Assembly (NCBI GenBank): GCA_005406025.1
Contig: BGZK01000545.1
Location: 62,001 to 126,000, forward strand
DNA length: 64,000 bases
Direction of reading: 5' to 3'
From: Eumeta japonica
Lineage: Eukaryota; Arthropoda; Insecta; Lepidoptera; Psychidae
The notes beneath the pieces are model-generated. The model was given only the letters and a program-made list of their open reading frames with translations, was not told where the DNA came from and made no database searches. Of this stretch, positions 45,880 through 58,224 are shown piece by piece (the first letter of the stretch is position 1; each line of letters begins with the position of its first letter). Both the position numbers and the translations under genes were made by a program.

Positions 45880-46290
45880 CGCTTCTGCAGAGCATATGCT
45901 CGGCAGAATTGATGGAACGAATCGAATGAAGGGAGTAAAATCAATTCTTCGCTATACATCCGTTTCTGGTGTACTAAGCAGAGAACTGCGTATGCTCTTT
46001 GCCAACGCCCTTAATACAGGCTTGAGGACGTAAGGCTTAGGAAAGTCCACCTTCCACCTACAGGCCAGAAATGGCGCAGCATTCGTTCCCACGCGCCACC
46101 AAGTTATCTGCCAGGATCATGTACAATCGCGAGAGAAGGCGGTCCTGTTCCTCGCAACAGAGTAAGTGAGACATCGCTGTCGGAGCAGTGCAACCGGGAC
46201 TACGGCACTCAGGCGCCAAGAAAGATACCATGGACTTTCGGTCGGTAGAACTCCGACATAATCTCCAGCCTGCTGTCTGTAGGCGCATTT
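45880..46290 (-). pseudogene. GC-rich segment with 76-codon ORF, possibly repeat-derived
   Basis: The minus strand opens at an ATG (46288) and runs 76 codons to TAG at 46058. It encodes a cysteine-rich piece (LAPECRSPGCTAPTAMSHLL, then CCEEQDRLLSRLYMIL) that looks like true protein. The GC-rich sequence continues past the stop to about 45880 with several stops in that frame. I do not recognise the family. It may be a piece of an exon, a processed pseudogene or part of a mobile element. There is no clear promoter or splice pair. Confidence 0.3.
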
Positions 46291-46334
46291 TTTTATGAAA
46301 ATTTTATCAAGTTACACAAAACATCCTTCTAAAA

Positions 46335-46615
46335 TTTTATTTTGAATCGGGGAATCTGGACCTTAAGCAGTCACTCTGTTCCGATGCTGGATGGGGGCTG
46401 ATAGTGACCTTTGCTGCCAATGCGGTGAGAACGAGTGTTCTCAACTCAAGCAACTGTCTAGTTGCTTTACGTCCTTTTCGGAGTACAGAGTCGACTGTTC
46501 AATTTGACTCAAGAAAATAATTTAACTGATCGATTTTCTTAAGATCAAGGATCGAAACATTACTTTCTAATTAAAAATAAATGCGCTCACCAATTAGCTA
46601 ACACAGCTCCATATT
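46335..46615 (-). mobile_element. Degraded SINE, second example
   Basis: GTTCCGATGCTGGATGGGGG, GATAGTGACCTTTGCTGCCA, ATGCGGTGAGAACG and the end AAGGATCGAAACATTACT (B-box-like in reverse) parallel the SINE at 3640-3965. Confidence 0.45.
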
Positions 46616-47019
46616 ATGGAACGAGATGTGCTTTGTTTATAGTTTACCATAAAAAACTTTAATGAGACCGTCTATGATACTAAATATAAGTACCCATAGT
46701 GTAAACAATCTTTTTTATTTGTACTCAATCTAAAAGTAAATAGAATACAAAAATAAGTAAATACTTAATGGCGATTCGGTGCAGGTCTAAAGTCTATTAC
46801 ATCCCTTTTATCCCATCCCATAATCATTGCATTCCATCCCAGCTTTGTTCCACCGAAATGCAGATATCGATAAAACGAATATTATATATCATGCACTTAT
46901 ATACCTTAATTTGCATTACAAGAATTTCTTATTCATTTGTTAGTTTTTATCTCAAAGACGAATATTAATAAATAAATCTGAAATTAATAATAAGAACCAG
47001 GCGAATTCATGCATTTAGT

Positions 47020-47208
47020 ATGGTTCCTACGAAACAGGAAAATGTAGTTCCTGAGAGTTATAAAAATACCTACTTCCCGTACGAAATCGAACGCAGACGG
47101 AAACGCGCCGACGCCGCGGGGTCGCCTTATGACCCGACGCCCTCGCGCCGCCCGCGCCAGTGCAGTCCGACTCCTTGCAGGGATAGAACACGCGAAAATA
47201 TGCGATAA
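47020..47208 (+). other. GC-rich patch with 62-codon ATG frame
   Basis: A true ATG opens MVPTKQENVVPESYKNTYFP then a run rich in arginine and proline, ending at TGCGATAA. The GC-rich part (47090-47190) alone accounts for the Arg/Pro content. There is no recognised domain, so it is an unlikely but possible exon. Confidence 0.2.
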
Positions 47209-50140
47209 TGTTTTTATTGCCTTTATTTGTTTTTATATGTATTAAGTATTTTTATACTTAATGCATAAGATCATGACCCAAATGCGACGTCACCAAAACA
47301 AGGTAATAAAAATAAATCATCGGCAATCAAAGTATTTGATGTTAGTTCTTGTTTACGTTAATAATAATGTTGATTGCAAGCAATACTTCTAGGTCATTGG
47401 TTGCTAACCAGTATTCTGCGAAGGTGCTGGATGGCCCGACTGAGGTTGCGTTAACTGTAACATTTCATTTGGATCAAATTCAGAATCGTACCCCAGCAAT
47501 CATTATCAAAACATATTTCAGCCAAAAAATTAAAACATGAACGTTTATGGGACCAAAAAGCTGTATGATTTCCAAACACTCGGAGTTTGGCTTTACTGTT
47601 TATACGAGATACGACAGGGTGTCTCAGCGTTTTTGGCTTTTTAAAAACAAATCTTCTTTTGAATAGTATCAGACTAGGCCAGTTCGGCACTTATTATATG
47701 GTATGCAATTTTAAAGAAAATTCTTCTGTTTAGTTGAGTGTTATGTTATATTTCTCTTGTTATGTACAGTTTTAATTACATTAAATTGTATATTTTTTAC
47801 TGAAATATTTTTATATATCAAAGAAATATAAAGTGAATACGAAAGTTTATTAAAATTTATTTCCAAACTATATTTATAACAATTTTAGTAATTAATTACT
47901 ATGCATTATAGTCGAGGACTTAGTGGTTTATGAAGGAATAAAAAATGTGCCCTCTACTAAAAGTGTTAAAAATTGTATTAGATACTAGAACTCAAAATCA
48001 AATATAAGAACATTTTCGTCCTAGTAGTAAAATTTTTATTTAATTTTAAATGAGTCGATATGATTTTAAACGCCTGTCCTTTCATTTTCTCTTGTAGTAA
48101 ACTTCTTCTTCTCTCTCTCACTCTATCTATCTACATTTCTCTCTATCATACTTAAAATGGCTTTTGACCTTTCGAATGCCAAAACAAATAGTTATTAAAA
48201 TTTGATCAGACCTGTGAACGAATAATATATTTGCAATAATTAATTTCAATTAATTTGCATACACTAATACAAAGAAAATTATGTACACAAAGCTTGATGT
48301 TTTAAGACATATTAAAAACGTCACCAGAACAACGTCGTGTCGGTATGGACAATATGCATGTACTGCACGCAATAAGAATGCACGAGCGCCTTGAGACATC
48401 CCTCCCACCCTACACTCCAACTGCAATTTTACGACCAGTCGCCCTTTTGACTGCTAGCCCCCAAAATCGGTTGTAGCACCATCCAAAACCATACTATGTC
48501 AAGTTCGGAACCCAGTGCACACTTGAAAAAAATGTTTATAGAACTGGTCGGGGCGAGTCAATGCCAGACAATAAAATCCAGATTTTTATTGATATTTTTT
48601 TTAGATTACCAATTTTTAAAATCGAATAAATATGGAATTATTTAGACCACTGAGAAAGCATAATCCTATGAATAATTCTTTGTTACAGTGTACGTGTTCT
48701 CAATTGATATCTTCGTGGTCATTAGAAACGCTGTATCGAATCATTTTCTTCTTTATTAAGGTTTTACCGGCAAAATACTGAGAAAAGACACAATTTAGAA
48801 TACAAATTTAATGAGTCCTTTTATTTTATTCAAACAATTTCATTTTAAAGTAGATAAAGTTATTCCTACGATATAAATGTATCGTTTCAGCTGTACATCT
48901 TCATAGAGCAACCTCGCCCTAACAAAGATCTCACTCGGTGCTTGATGTGGCTAAGGTTATGTTTAGATAATCTAATTTCTTCCCTCTCGCGGGATATTTA
49001 TGGCAGTATGGAAAGATTTTTCACTATCACGTTGCAATTCTTTTCACTCACACATGCAGTGTCGGACTGGTCATACAGTCGAGGTGGCGTTTGTCGGCCG
49101 AGCCCCGAGCGCACCAACCCTCAGGCACACGACCTACATGTAAAATAGTTCATACGTACTTAGAGAGAAATGAAACGGACAAATTCGAAAAACCATTGAC
49201 CACGAGACCGTTCCTGACACTTCCCGCTATTTAACTAGAAGATATGACTTTCTAGTACATTTTCGAGCTCAAAAAACTGTAATGACGCTTTTTTTTTTGA
49301 ACAACATATGAATGGACTACTTAAATTTTAGAAATCGATACCGTTTTTTAGTACAAAAATGATGTCCTTTCAAGAGTATTGCTTCATAAAAAATTTGAAA
49401 GCTATTTTAAAAAGCCGAACGAAGTAGCCGTTTTTGATCTGTTTTACGGCTTTTGAGGTAGTTTTTCGTTGTATGAAATGATGGATGTATTAAAATCGAC
49501 ATGTCGCAAAATTGGAAAGTTAGTTTAAAAAAGCACTTTTTAGGAAATTTTTAGACAGCTGCAATTTTTTAACAAATTAATCGATTTTGATCTGCTTTGT
49601 GACATTCGACGTACGTTTTTAACCATTAAAATTTTGTATCCTATGTACCCTTATTGAAGGCTTCTGAGGAGCCCTTAAATTCTTAATACCACCCGGGCCC
49701 TTTAACCTCAGTTCAACCCTGTACACATGCACGTCGATTTATAGTCGGAATTAATTTTCTACGTAATGGGCTGCGTGAGCTCGAATTATGCCTAAATTTC
49801 TACTAACAGTTAAAATTAACACTTTAACTGTTAGCAGAATAACTGCTATCAGAATAACAACTATCAAAAGAGCATATTAGCAGAATAATCGATTGCAGCA
49901 GCCTACTAAATATTACATTTTCTTTTTAAATCGATTTTTAATGATAGAAATAATAAAGAACGACGATGAAGCGAAGATTATCAGACGCATATTGTTTATA
50001 TTCATAAAATTTTTGCTTAGTACATTAGTATATTGAAATACTGTATCAAGATGACAATGCATGTCCTAGCAATAACATTTTGACGCTAATAACTATTCGA
50101 GAAATATGAAAACTTAACGCATTTTAATTAGTCTTCGATA
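47209..50140. other. AT-rich DNA with scattered patches
   Basis: A polypyrimidine run lies at 48070-48160, a higher-complexity patch at 48330-48500 and a TE-like but unidentified stretch at 49280-49700. No gene is supported. The two open frames at 47349-47690 overlap on opposite strands without family features. Confidence 0.3.
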
Positions 50141-50149
50141 ACATCGCCT

Positions 50150-50700
50150 GAGATCGCGAAAAGAAATTGATTTTTATTTATACGTCGAAAACCCAGGACC
50201 GATTTACGCGACGCGCAAGATCCTCGTCAAACATTGATTAGCACTGACTTATAATAACATTAAAAAGAAACAATTTTCTTTCACGCCCTATTATTTTCCA
50301 CGAAAATTCTAACAAACACGCTCCCGACGAGCTCGGCCGCTCACACCGACGCGCTTATCACACATCGGACTTTCTTCGACCGTGATTAATAACCATCGGG
50401 TAATGGGCTACGACAAAACAAAAACCAGGGGCCCGATTGCGCGTCGATTATGAGAACCTATGCATACAAATGGAGGTGACCGCGGACGAGGCCGGGCGCG
50501 TAATGACCGGCCGTCGGCGGACGTGTGCCGTGTTAATCGCTCGTAGGCCCTGTCGATCGGCGCTCTGCTCTAAATTACAGATATTCCCGATAAGTGCACC
50601 CGATCGAGAAACACCGACGACTGTATATGTAATATTTTGTACAATAAAAGAAGCCCTTCGATCGGCAGATGGGAAATGCCTGGCGGACTGATGACGTCAT
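50150..50700. promoter_or_regulatory. CpG-rich island
   Basis: A long GC-raised block (CGACGAGCTCGGCCGCTCAC; GGACGAGGCCGGGCGCGTAA) including GTGATTAATAACCATCGGGT. The + frame at 50437-50691 begins with a non-ATG codon and shows no family. Like the other islands, it may be regulatory. Confidence 0.25.
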
Positions 50701-50812
50701 TGGTTCCCTACGAATTTGGTAGTTATGTTTGTATTTGTGTAGTACATTTTTAACGCGATCTATTACTAAGTATTTCCTCCTTAATACCACTTCTCCTAAA
50801 ATAATTGGTATC

Positions 50813-50849
50813 TTCGTATTTTTAATATTTAAAATATTAAAAATACGAA
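50813..50849. repeat. Perfect 37-bp palindrome
   Basis: Arms 50813-50830 (TTCGTATTTTTAATATTT) and 50832-50849 are exact inverse complements around one central base, so it is a cruciform-capable palindrome with no loop. Confidence 0.85.
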
Positions 50850-51289
50850 GCATTTGAAAAGCTAATGCAAGAATGGATAGAACATCTGTATTGTGAAAAC
50901 TCATGAATACATTGGTGATGCATGAATGCAAACTCATCAATTCACTGCAGGTTTTTACAAACACAAAATACCTCAAATTCTCACATTACCTGATCAAACA
51001 ATTATATTTATTTATTTCTAAATCAGTGATGAGAATAATCAAATACGGAGCTATCATTGGTATAACAAGATCGGATTATATTTAAAATTAACATTAGATA
51101 CACTTCGTTATTGATATCCTTACGAAGCTGTAAATAAATGTTGCCTGTTTAGTAAATACCCCACTCTGAAAAAATGTACAAAACCAAAAGCTAGCCGGAA
51201 ATGGATTACAAAAACATAACATGTAATTTAAATATGTAGTAAGGAATAAATAAACGGTAAGTAAGTAAATGGTAATATGTAAAAATTAC

Positions 51290-51505
51290 AGATTAAACGG
51301 CTGATCACTATGAATTTTTTAAACGAAGTTCCTTATCGCACGTTACTCTCGAGACAATTACTGTATTGTCTGTAGTCCTTGATAAATCTACAAAGTTTAA
51401 ATGAAATCTGACCGTATAAAGTGGGCCAAAATCGAATCCAAAGGAGTCGGTTACAAACAAACCCACATTTGTACAGATGAAGTTAATAAAAATGTTTTAA
51501 AAATG
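51290..51505 (+). mobile_element. LINE 3'-end remnant
   Basis: GATTAAACGGCTGATCACTA, CTACAAAGTTTAAATGAAAT then GTGGGCCAAAATCGAATCCA, AAGGAGTCGGTTACAAACAA and the end GAAGTTAATAAAAATG. I recall this as the 3' end layout of a common lepidopteran non-LTR element. No RT coding remains. Confidence 0.5.
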
Positions 51506-52142
51506 GGATATCTTCTTTCCTGATGGTGCCAGTTCACGAATTTTTGATGCAAAATTCGTGTAGGGCTGTCAAATTTGCATAGTCATTAAATCTAAAAGAG
51601 CTTTATAAAGATACGTACCGACATTAGCATAGAAATACTATTTTTAACCTTAATTAATCAAGTTCTGTAAATTTTTAATACTGAACAAGAACTTTTAACA
51701 TTAACAACGAATATTTTAAAATACATTTATTATTTATTAATACCGGCAGAGTAAAGTAAATAATATTTCATTCTGAACAATCATGATAACTGTATATATA
51801 ATTATGGATAAATTCACATTACCGCACCGTGTAATAAAACAGTGACAGTTACGGTCTAACCGCCGCATTCAGAAAGAAATATCAAATTAACTCTAATGTA
51901 TACTTAACTGTCATTAAATGCGTTAATTGACGTCAGTCAGTTTATCACTATGTGCTAACGGGCCTTTAACTGACTCTGGGAGGGACACTTCCTCAATCCT
52001 GTACTATCTAACGATTGAAGGGGCATTACAATTTAAGTGAGCTCTCTGAGTAAGGCAGTTGACCTATAATTTCAGAGCGGACATCAGGCCGTCGTGTGCA
52101 AGACAGGCCAATGCCGGACTGCACTGCACGTGCTAGCAACGG

Positions 52143-52151
52143 TATAAATAG
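52143..52151 (+). promoter_or_regulatory. Strong TATA box candidate
   Basis: TATAAATAG, preceded by a GC-richer segment (52080-52140) with a CACGTG E-box in CTGCACGTGCTAG. A TCAGT initiator-like motif is at 52185, somewhat too distant for classical spacing. Confidence 0.35.
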
Positions 52152-52258
52152 GACAGGAGCAAACGGCAAGGTGAAGGAAAAAAATCAGTATCGTTTTTAA
52201 CGGCCATAAACATATAGTTTTGGATACAATTATCATTACTTGCAATTACAATTGTAGA

Positions 52259-52366
52259 ATGAATTTGAGGAACTTTATTGAAATACGCGACATACTAAAA
52301 AAAATCAAGTTTGTAGTTGTTTTGAACGTTCTGAATTATTCAATGAACAATAACAATGAAAAATGA
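52259..52366 (+). CDS. Candidate 35-codon ORF downstream of TATA box
   Basis: The first ATG after the TATA box at 52143 opens 35 codons (MNLRNFIEIRDILKKIKFVV then a hydrophobic and Asn-rich end), and AATAAA follows near 52439. Taken together, TATA box, short ORF and poly(A) signal outline a compact transcription unit. Each element alone is common in AT-rich DNA. No family is recognised; the RNA could also be non-coding. Confidence 0.15.
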   Translation: MNLRNFIEIRDILKKIKFVVVLNVLNYSMNNNNEK

Positions 52367-52449
52367 ATATATTTTTAAAAGATTGTGATATACATCTGAT
52401 AAAATTTTGACAGTGTCTGTTTTTTTAGATGTTTGAAAATAAAATATCA

Positions 52450-53600
52450 TTTTCAGACGTGGAAGCATTTTTATTTTGTTTCATTTCGATTCTATGTTAC
52501 TAACAAATAAAAGTGTTATCTGGAAATCGCATTATTCCATTACAGGATTATTATTGAAATTATTCAATTATTGTTGGATTATTATTCATCATCGATAGTA
52601 ATGAATGATTGAAGTTCCGCACAAAGTTAGATTTAACGTTCAACTTATTGAGTTCAGTAAATAATATTTAATTAAAAGCTCGAGCGAATTGTAGCATGAA
52701 CGTTGACTCCCAAGCGTTTCCATGTTCCTGATGAAATTCGTCAGTGTGTGAAAATCGACCGGGTAGCAGGTATTAGGCTGATGGAGGAACAACTATCTTA
52801 AGCAATTCCTTTCTTCGATTTATGGTGAAGGTAATACACTAATTAAAAATTTCATAACATTTGGAACAACTTTTTTTGTTTTCCACCTTAAAGGGCTATC
52901 AGAAATATTTTTTTTTTCATACTATTAAAAACCAACAATTCTCATAGATGACTCTGTTTTCATTTTCCCGTAACGTATAATATCATATTTTCTATGGTCT
53001 TAAGTTATTATAGGTGGCTTATAGGTTTGTATACTTCGACGATAAAGGAGAACATTGTTTTTTCGCACATTTCAAATTTAAAGTTGAAAACCTGATGCGA
53101 TTAAAAACCTTAGTGATGGGCCATGTGATCGAAACATATATATCGTGTTTATAGATGTTCTTTCTGATTTTTATAACTAGGCAGTATTGATAAATAGGCA
53201 GTATTGGTCCCTAACAGAAACTGCTGCTGCGCACAGAAGATCGGGGAGAAAAAAGACTAACAAACATGTTTAATCTGTACACCCGAACGGTGTTTACATG
53301 TTGGACATTTTTATCTTTCTACTGGCGTTCATCCCTCTATGTACAGTCAGTTTCACCAATCTCACCGTCACCAAGTTTCAGCTGACAAGAAGAAATATTT
53401 TGAACCATGTTCCTTTAGGAATAAATGAATAAAAACTGGAAACTATAAATGGGCCAGTCCCAAAACATCTTGCTATTGTTAAACAGGTATGTAAACTCTG
53501 ATAATAAAACCTTATTTTCTTCGATGTGAGTATGTAAAGATCGCACAAGTACAGACGTGCAGTTTCTTGCCAACCCATTAGAGAAATAGGCGTGAAGCTC
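52450..53600. other. AT-rich intergenic DNA
   Basis: Nothing supported. Confidence 0.4.
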
Positions 53601-53602
53601 TT

Positions 53603-54000
53603 TTTAGGGTTCCGAGTCAAAATGGCACAAACGAAGCCCTTATAGTTTCATCATGTCCGTCCGTCCAAATGTCACAAACATTTTATTCAAAATCTACAGA
53701 AAATATTTTGATAAAATTTATTGTGTAGGTGCCTTGTATAAGCTGCTACTTAGTTTAGCAGTTAAATAACAAAAATAAATATGTCTAGAGAGTGCACTCC
53801 ATACACGTAACAGAAGCTAAAGAAATTTTTTTCAGCAATCAATGAATGTGTGGCACATATTTCTACAGTTCCTTTAAAAACATTTTAAGGTTTTTAAGCA
53901 ATTTTTCTGATTACGTGAATAATTTCGGAAATAATCGTTCCGAAAATAGCAGATATTTTGTGTCCCCCTTATTTTCTAAACCACAAGTACAAAAAACGTG
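53603..54000 (-). mobile_element. Lepidopteran element, reversed, 3' part
   Basis: On the minus strand it ends GACTCGGAACCCTAAAAAG (53603-53621), with the GGACGGACATGATGAAACTA tract before it. The block AACAAAAATAAATATGTCTA ... GTGCACTCCATACACGTAAC at 53768-53812 aligns with 21283-21325. The matching head may be at 54836-54886, with other repeat DNA lying between. Confidence 0.65.
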
Positions 54001-54640
54001 AAAAGAAAATAGAGCGTGGAGTCCCTCAGCGCGGAAGAAATGAAACTTCGTAATGTGGAAATGAAAATAGGAAGGGGTAGAAATTGCGTTTTTCGTCACA
54101 CGTTACAATTGCGAAAAACAATTGCGAGACGAAATCTACCGACTCTACTCTTGCTCTCTCCTACTTTCTCCTTTTGTGTATCTTTCTTTCACTCTCCCTC
54201 TTGTGTTGGAATATTGGACGCTACTCGTTGCTAACGCTCGCGCTGGCCTGTAACAACATACTACGCGCATGCGTTCGAGTGCCACGCATTCACTCTCTGT
54301 CTCTTTCTATTCTTTCTCTTGCTGGTAGCGTTAAACGTTTAACGCAACCTTGTCGCACAGTTGAACTTTGGACTATTGACGTCTGCTTTCGCTAATGCTC
54401 CATGTAAGCGTTAGTTCGAGTGCCACGCATTGTTGCTCTTAATCTCTTTCTATTCCCAATAATGAATGCTTGTTTTGATCCGTGGCGTTAAACAAAGTTT
54501 AACGTTGAAAGCGCTTAGAAGTTTCACTTTCAATGCACTTGTAATGCGTACTTTATTTCTGATTAGTGAGACATACATACTTCGTTTTGTAAACTAGTGT
54601 AATTATTGTAATGCTTAATAAATACTTTATTTTGAACATA
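54001..54640. repeat. Inserted repeat with duplicated blocks and palindrome
   Basis: GTTCGAGTGCCACGCATT occurs twice (54273 and 54415), each followed by CTCTTTCTATT. GCGTTAAACGTTTAACGC at 54328-54345 is a perfect 18-bp palindrome, and a looser version, GCGTTAAACAAAGTTTAACG, follows at 54484. The TCTACTCTTGCTCTCTCCTA pyrimidine run is typical of some moth repeats. It appears to sit inside the reversed element that starts at 53603, making a nested insertion. The ORFs at 54016-54395 are not credible genes. Confidence 0.5.
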
Positions 54641-54886
54641 ATGAGATATACTGTTTTTGAATTATTTTCGAAAAACTATGTTTCTCAACAAAAGGACGCA
54701 ATGCCGTGAAATACGCTCTTTTGCTGGTGCACTTTAGTTTACACTAGTTAATAGTAATAGTCGACATACAACTTGTTTTTCTAGTTATAGGCGACTAAAG
54801 TGCTATTCTGTGCATTTCTTTGTAATAATGGTTTTAAAACCCTATAACGGGCATGGTCCGACATGCTCTTGGCCATTTTTTTTTTT
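54641..54886 (-). mobile_element. Lepidopteran element, reversed, head part
   Basis: On the minus strand, ATGGCCAAGAGCATGTCGGA then CCATGCCCGTTATAGGGTTT is a variant of the family head CCGGCCAAGAGCRTGTCGG ... TAGGGTTCCG. With 53603-54000 it would make one element split by 54001-54640. Confidence 0.55.
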
Positions 54887-57800
54887 GTGATTTTTAAGCC
54901 TTCCAATATATTTATTCTAAAATCTATTAAATCCCCAAACAACGTCCATCGACGCAAAAGTAAGCAAGATCGATTATTCAATTGGAAAGAAATAATTGTT
55001 GCAGTTTGTTAATTACATTTTATTCACACATTTTGAAAAAAAACCTCGTAAAACTTTAAAATTCTAAAGGTTGACTGAATGCTTTCTAGATCAAAGAGTT
55101 CAAATTTTATTCGCAATGAATCTGATAGATAAATTCATTGTATCATCGATGTGTACAGGTTGGGTACAGTGTACCAACCATAAATTGGAATAGGTAATTT
55201 TTCAAGATTTCAAAATAACAATGTCTAATAAAAAGAAAGAAGTTTGCTAAAGAAAACTGAAATATTATTTTGCAAATATTGCCATCTGTTGGATACAATT
55301 GAGAATACTATTCCGACTTTGAGTTTAAACGTAAATGGACAGATCGCTTTTAAGAAATACAGAACTTATTACTAGATGGCACGTTTTAAGTAAGACATAG
55401 ATTGTATTTAATACAATTGAATTCTGTAACTTTTTTTCCAGCATCTATCGTCTTACTTAAAATGAAAATATAGTTTTTCCCTTTGTCATGATTTCAATAC
55501 TAGCCCAAAAAAAACCATTTAAATTACTGGAAATGAAATAAAGAAGTTGCAGAATATTCTTAAGTTATAAAAAAATCTTGAACAAAACTGTTTCACTTTC
55601 AAAAATCAATTATTTTGATACTTTTCTTTATATTTCCTAATCACAACAAAGTGAATATTGAATCAAATCAAATCGAAAAAAATCTCTATTTCGTAGGTAA
55701 TAGAAATTACACTTGAAATGCGTTATAAACAACTGTTTTCGACATTAAAATTACCACCTATTCCAAATGCTGATTCACCATGAGAAGAATGGGCAAGAAA
55801 CTCAAGGTTTGCTCTTTTTTTACCCATAGATACAAAATATTGAGTAATTAATAATTTAGTACACTTAGTAATAACACGAAGCCACCTGACCACCTGATAG
55901 CCGAGCAGTTAAATCCCATTGATACCTGGAAGAAACTAAGAAAGGTAATAAAACAGTGAACGTATTGTCGCACTACTTCACTGTTAATTAGTGATCACTT
56001 TGGATTAGATCAAAAGTAAACTAGATATATGTTTAACTAGCTATTCCTACTTCCCACAGTACAAACATCTATATGTATTCATAACTGAAGTCATCAATCA
56101 TCTATTAGCATGCCATTTCTTTTGCACTTATAATGCATAATTTATTTTAGATGATTACAACAAGGATGAATTTACCTTACGTTTTAGGTACATCATCAAT
56201 GATGATAATGATTTCATTACAAGCTTGAGAAAATAACAAAACTAAAATGTTACATGTAGCTAATAATCAGGTAAATTACAAAAGTTTATAATGGAATCTA
56301 CAAATTCCTAAAACTAAAACTTGCATTTCCGCTTATATCATCATAAGAATTATTATCGATCTGTAGTTGTCTTCCTCGGTCCTAGTTATCCATTTAATTT
56401 TGTATTGCGGAAACTAGTATATAATTAAAAAAAAGAGTAATAAAAAAAATCTAAAAAAAAGAAGTTTTCCGCTTATTATATACTACATAGTGAATTTTTA
56501 GTTATACTGTAAAATAGGAGTCGTTCGGCGTTGGCGAAGCGAACTCGTTTATTTTGAAATGAAGCTAATTGATATTTTACGTTTTTCTTTCATAATTTCA
56601 TGATGCCCATGTCAAAGCGTCTGACAATCCAAACACTGGCTGTTGGATTGTAAGATTTTACATTAATTAAAATAACTTTCTTATATTTATTGTCAGAACT
56701 TAAGTTAAACTTTGATAAGTATGCCCTACTTCATTAGGAAAATAAAGGACAGATTATATGTTGAGGTACAGCTTTGATTGAAAGAGATGGGTTTGATAGT
56801 GGCAATAGGAGCATATCCTTTAAACAAAAGTGTGTGCTTGAGAGTGACAATGAATAGTTGGGTTGACACAAGAGTATAATCATTCTATCATTGTATATTG
56901 TATAAAGACCTCGTCACCGCATGGATGACTAATTAACAAAATTGTTATGAGCTTAAGAAGCGTAACTTAATTCAGTGCGTTAATGTATATGTGTATTTGT
57001 ATAAGTAACTAACGTACAGGCTTAAGTTGCGAATCCAATTCGTGATATTAGTCAACCGCGAAAGTAGTCCTTTAACAGCCGCCCTTTTTATTTTATTTTT
57101 TATTTTTTTGGATACAGTATTTTTGATTTACATAACTTGAGAGCTTCTATCGCAACCTCCTTTTAAACTCACTTTTAAGATAATTATTTACATTGAAACC
57201 AACCTGTAAGAGTGACTATTTGTTAAAAGTAAATTTTAAGGGTGATTATGGAAGAAGCACTTAATATTTCAATGAGTCGAATAAATATTTATAGTACTCG
57301 GGCTATACAACTGTTCGGTTCAAATGTAGTATTTTTAATTTTCATTAGTTTTTGAAAAGCAGATGGGCACGCCATAAAATATATAATGAAACCAAATAAA
57401 ACACAAGATGGATCCATGAAATATTTACTAATAGAAATCAATCTGCAACACACAGCAAGGCAGACAATACATAATCTCACCTAATTTATATAAGTAATAA
57501 AGTTAAATTACTATTTTGCTTTTGGAAAACAATCTTAAAAGTTTTATATTGTTTTCAACTATATAATAATACTTTCGAGAAAAAACATAGATATATACAA
57601 GGCACTTTTTCCAAGTGATCTGCCATAAAATCAATCAATAAGTACACAAAAATAAAAACAACAATTGCTGTCGCGGGATATACTGATGGCACATGGTACT
57701 GGTATTCAACCAAAAAAAAAGCGTCCTGTTTGTACCGTCGAGCAATAAAAGAGGTTGTAATATAGAAACTGTTACATGTAATACATGGTAAGGGACAAGT

Positions 57801-58014
57801 ATTGGTCGTTCATTCTCATTTACAAATCTTGATCATTTTAATTATGTATAGCTTGACCATAGTCTTTAAACATAAATTCTTGTGTTGCTCGACGGATGAA
57901 AAAAAAACACAGACGATTTGTAATAAATATATTTGTACAATTTCATTTCTGTTTCATCACATTTTCCTAGATATATTTAGATGTATTTGTTGAATCATGT
58001 TTGTTTTCTTTTAG
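54887..58014. other. Very AT-rich gene-poor DNA
   Basis: Poly-A/T runs and chance ORFs. A minus-strand frame at 57289-57480 follows an acceptor-like GTGTTGCAG (about 57440), but it has no family features and no donor. Confidence 0.35.
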
Positions 58015-58224
58015 GAAATCACTATTATGGCATTCTTCATCAACTCGCTAAATGCTAAAAATATCTTCTTGTCGAGATTTTATTTACATCTCAAAAGAAT
58101 TGCGCATCAAGCAATAAAATTGGACAGAACTAATGAAAAAATGTGTATACCCATGAAAGATTTCAGAAAGTTTATAAAGGTCAGGATATCGTTAGCCCAA
58201 ATCCGTAGTAATCGTTATTATTGA
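58015..58224 (+). CDS. Candidate orphan terminal exon
   Basis: A strong acceptor (GTTTGTTTTCTTTTAG at 57999-58014) opens, in phase 0, a 69-codon frame ending at TGA. The frame is closed by the TAG of the acceptor itself, so the ORF begins exactly at the predicted splice site. The product starts EITIMAFFINSLNAKNIFLS and is rich in basic residues (HLKRIAHQAIKLDRTNEK, then DFRKFIKVR). I recognise no family and find no upstream exon. A donor-like AAAG|GTCAGG at about 58182 would be an alternative end. It may be an exon of a gene lying mostly elsewhere, a degenerate copy, or chance. Confidence 0.28.
   Translation, partial: EITIMAFFINSLNAKNIFLSRFYLHLKRIAHQAIKLDRTNEKMCIPMKDFRKFIKVRISLAQIRSNRYY

Noticed and set aside
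50575..50976. 133-codon minus-strand ORF
   Set aside because: It runs through a perfect palindrome and the edge of a GC island, has no ATG-supported conserved domain and no splice context.
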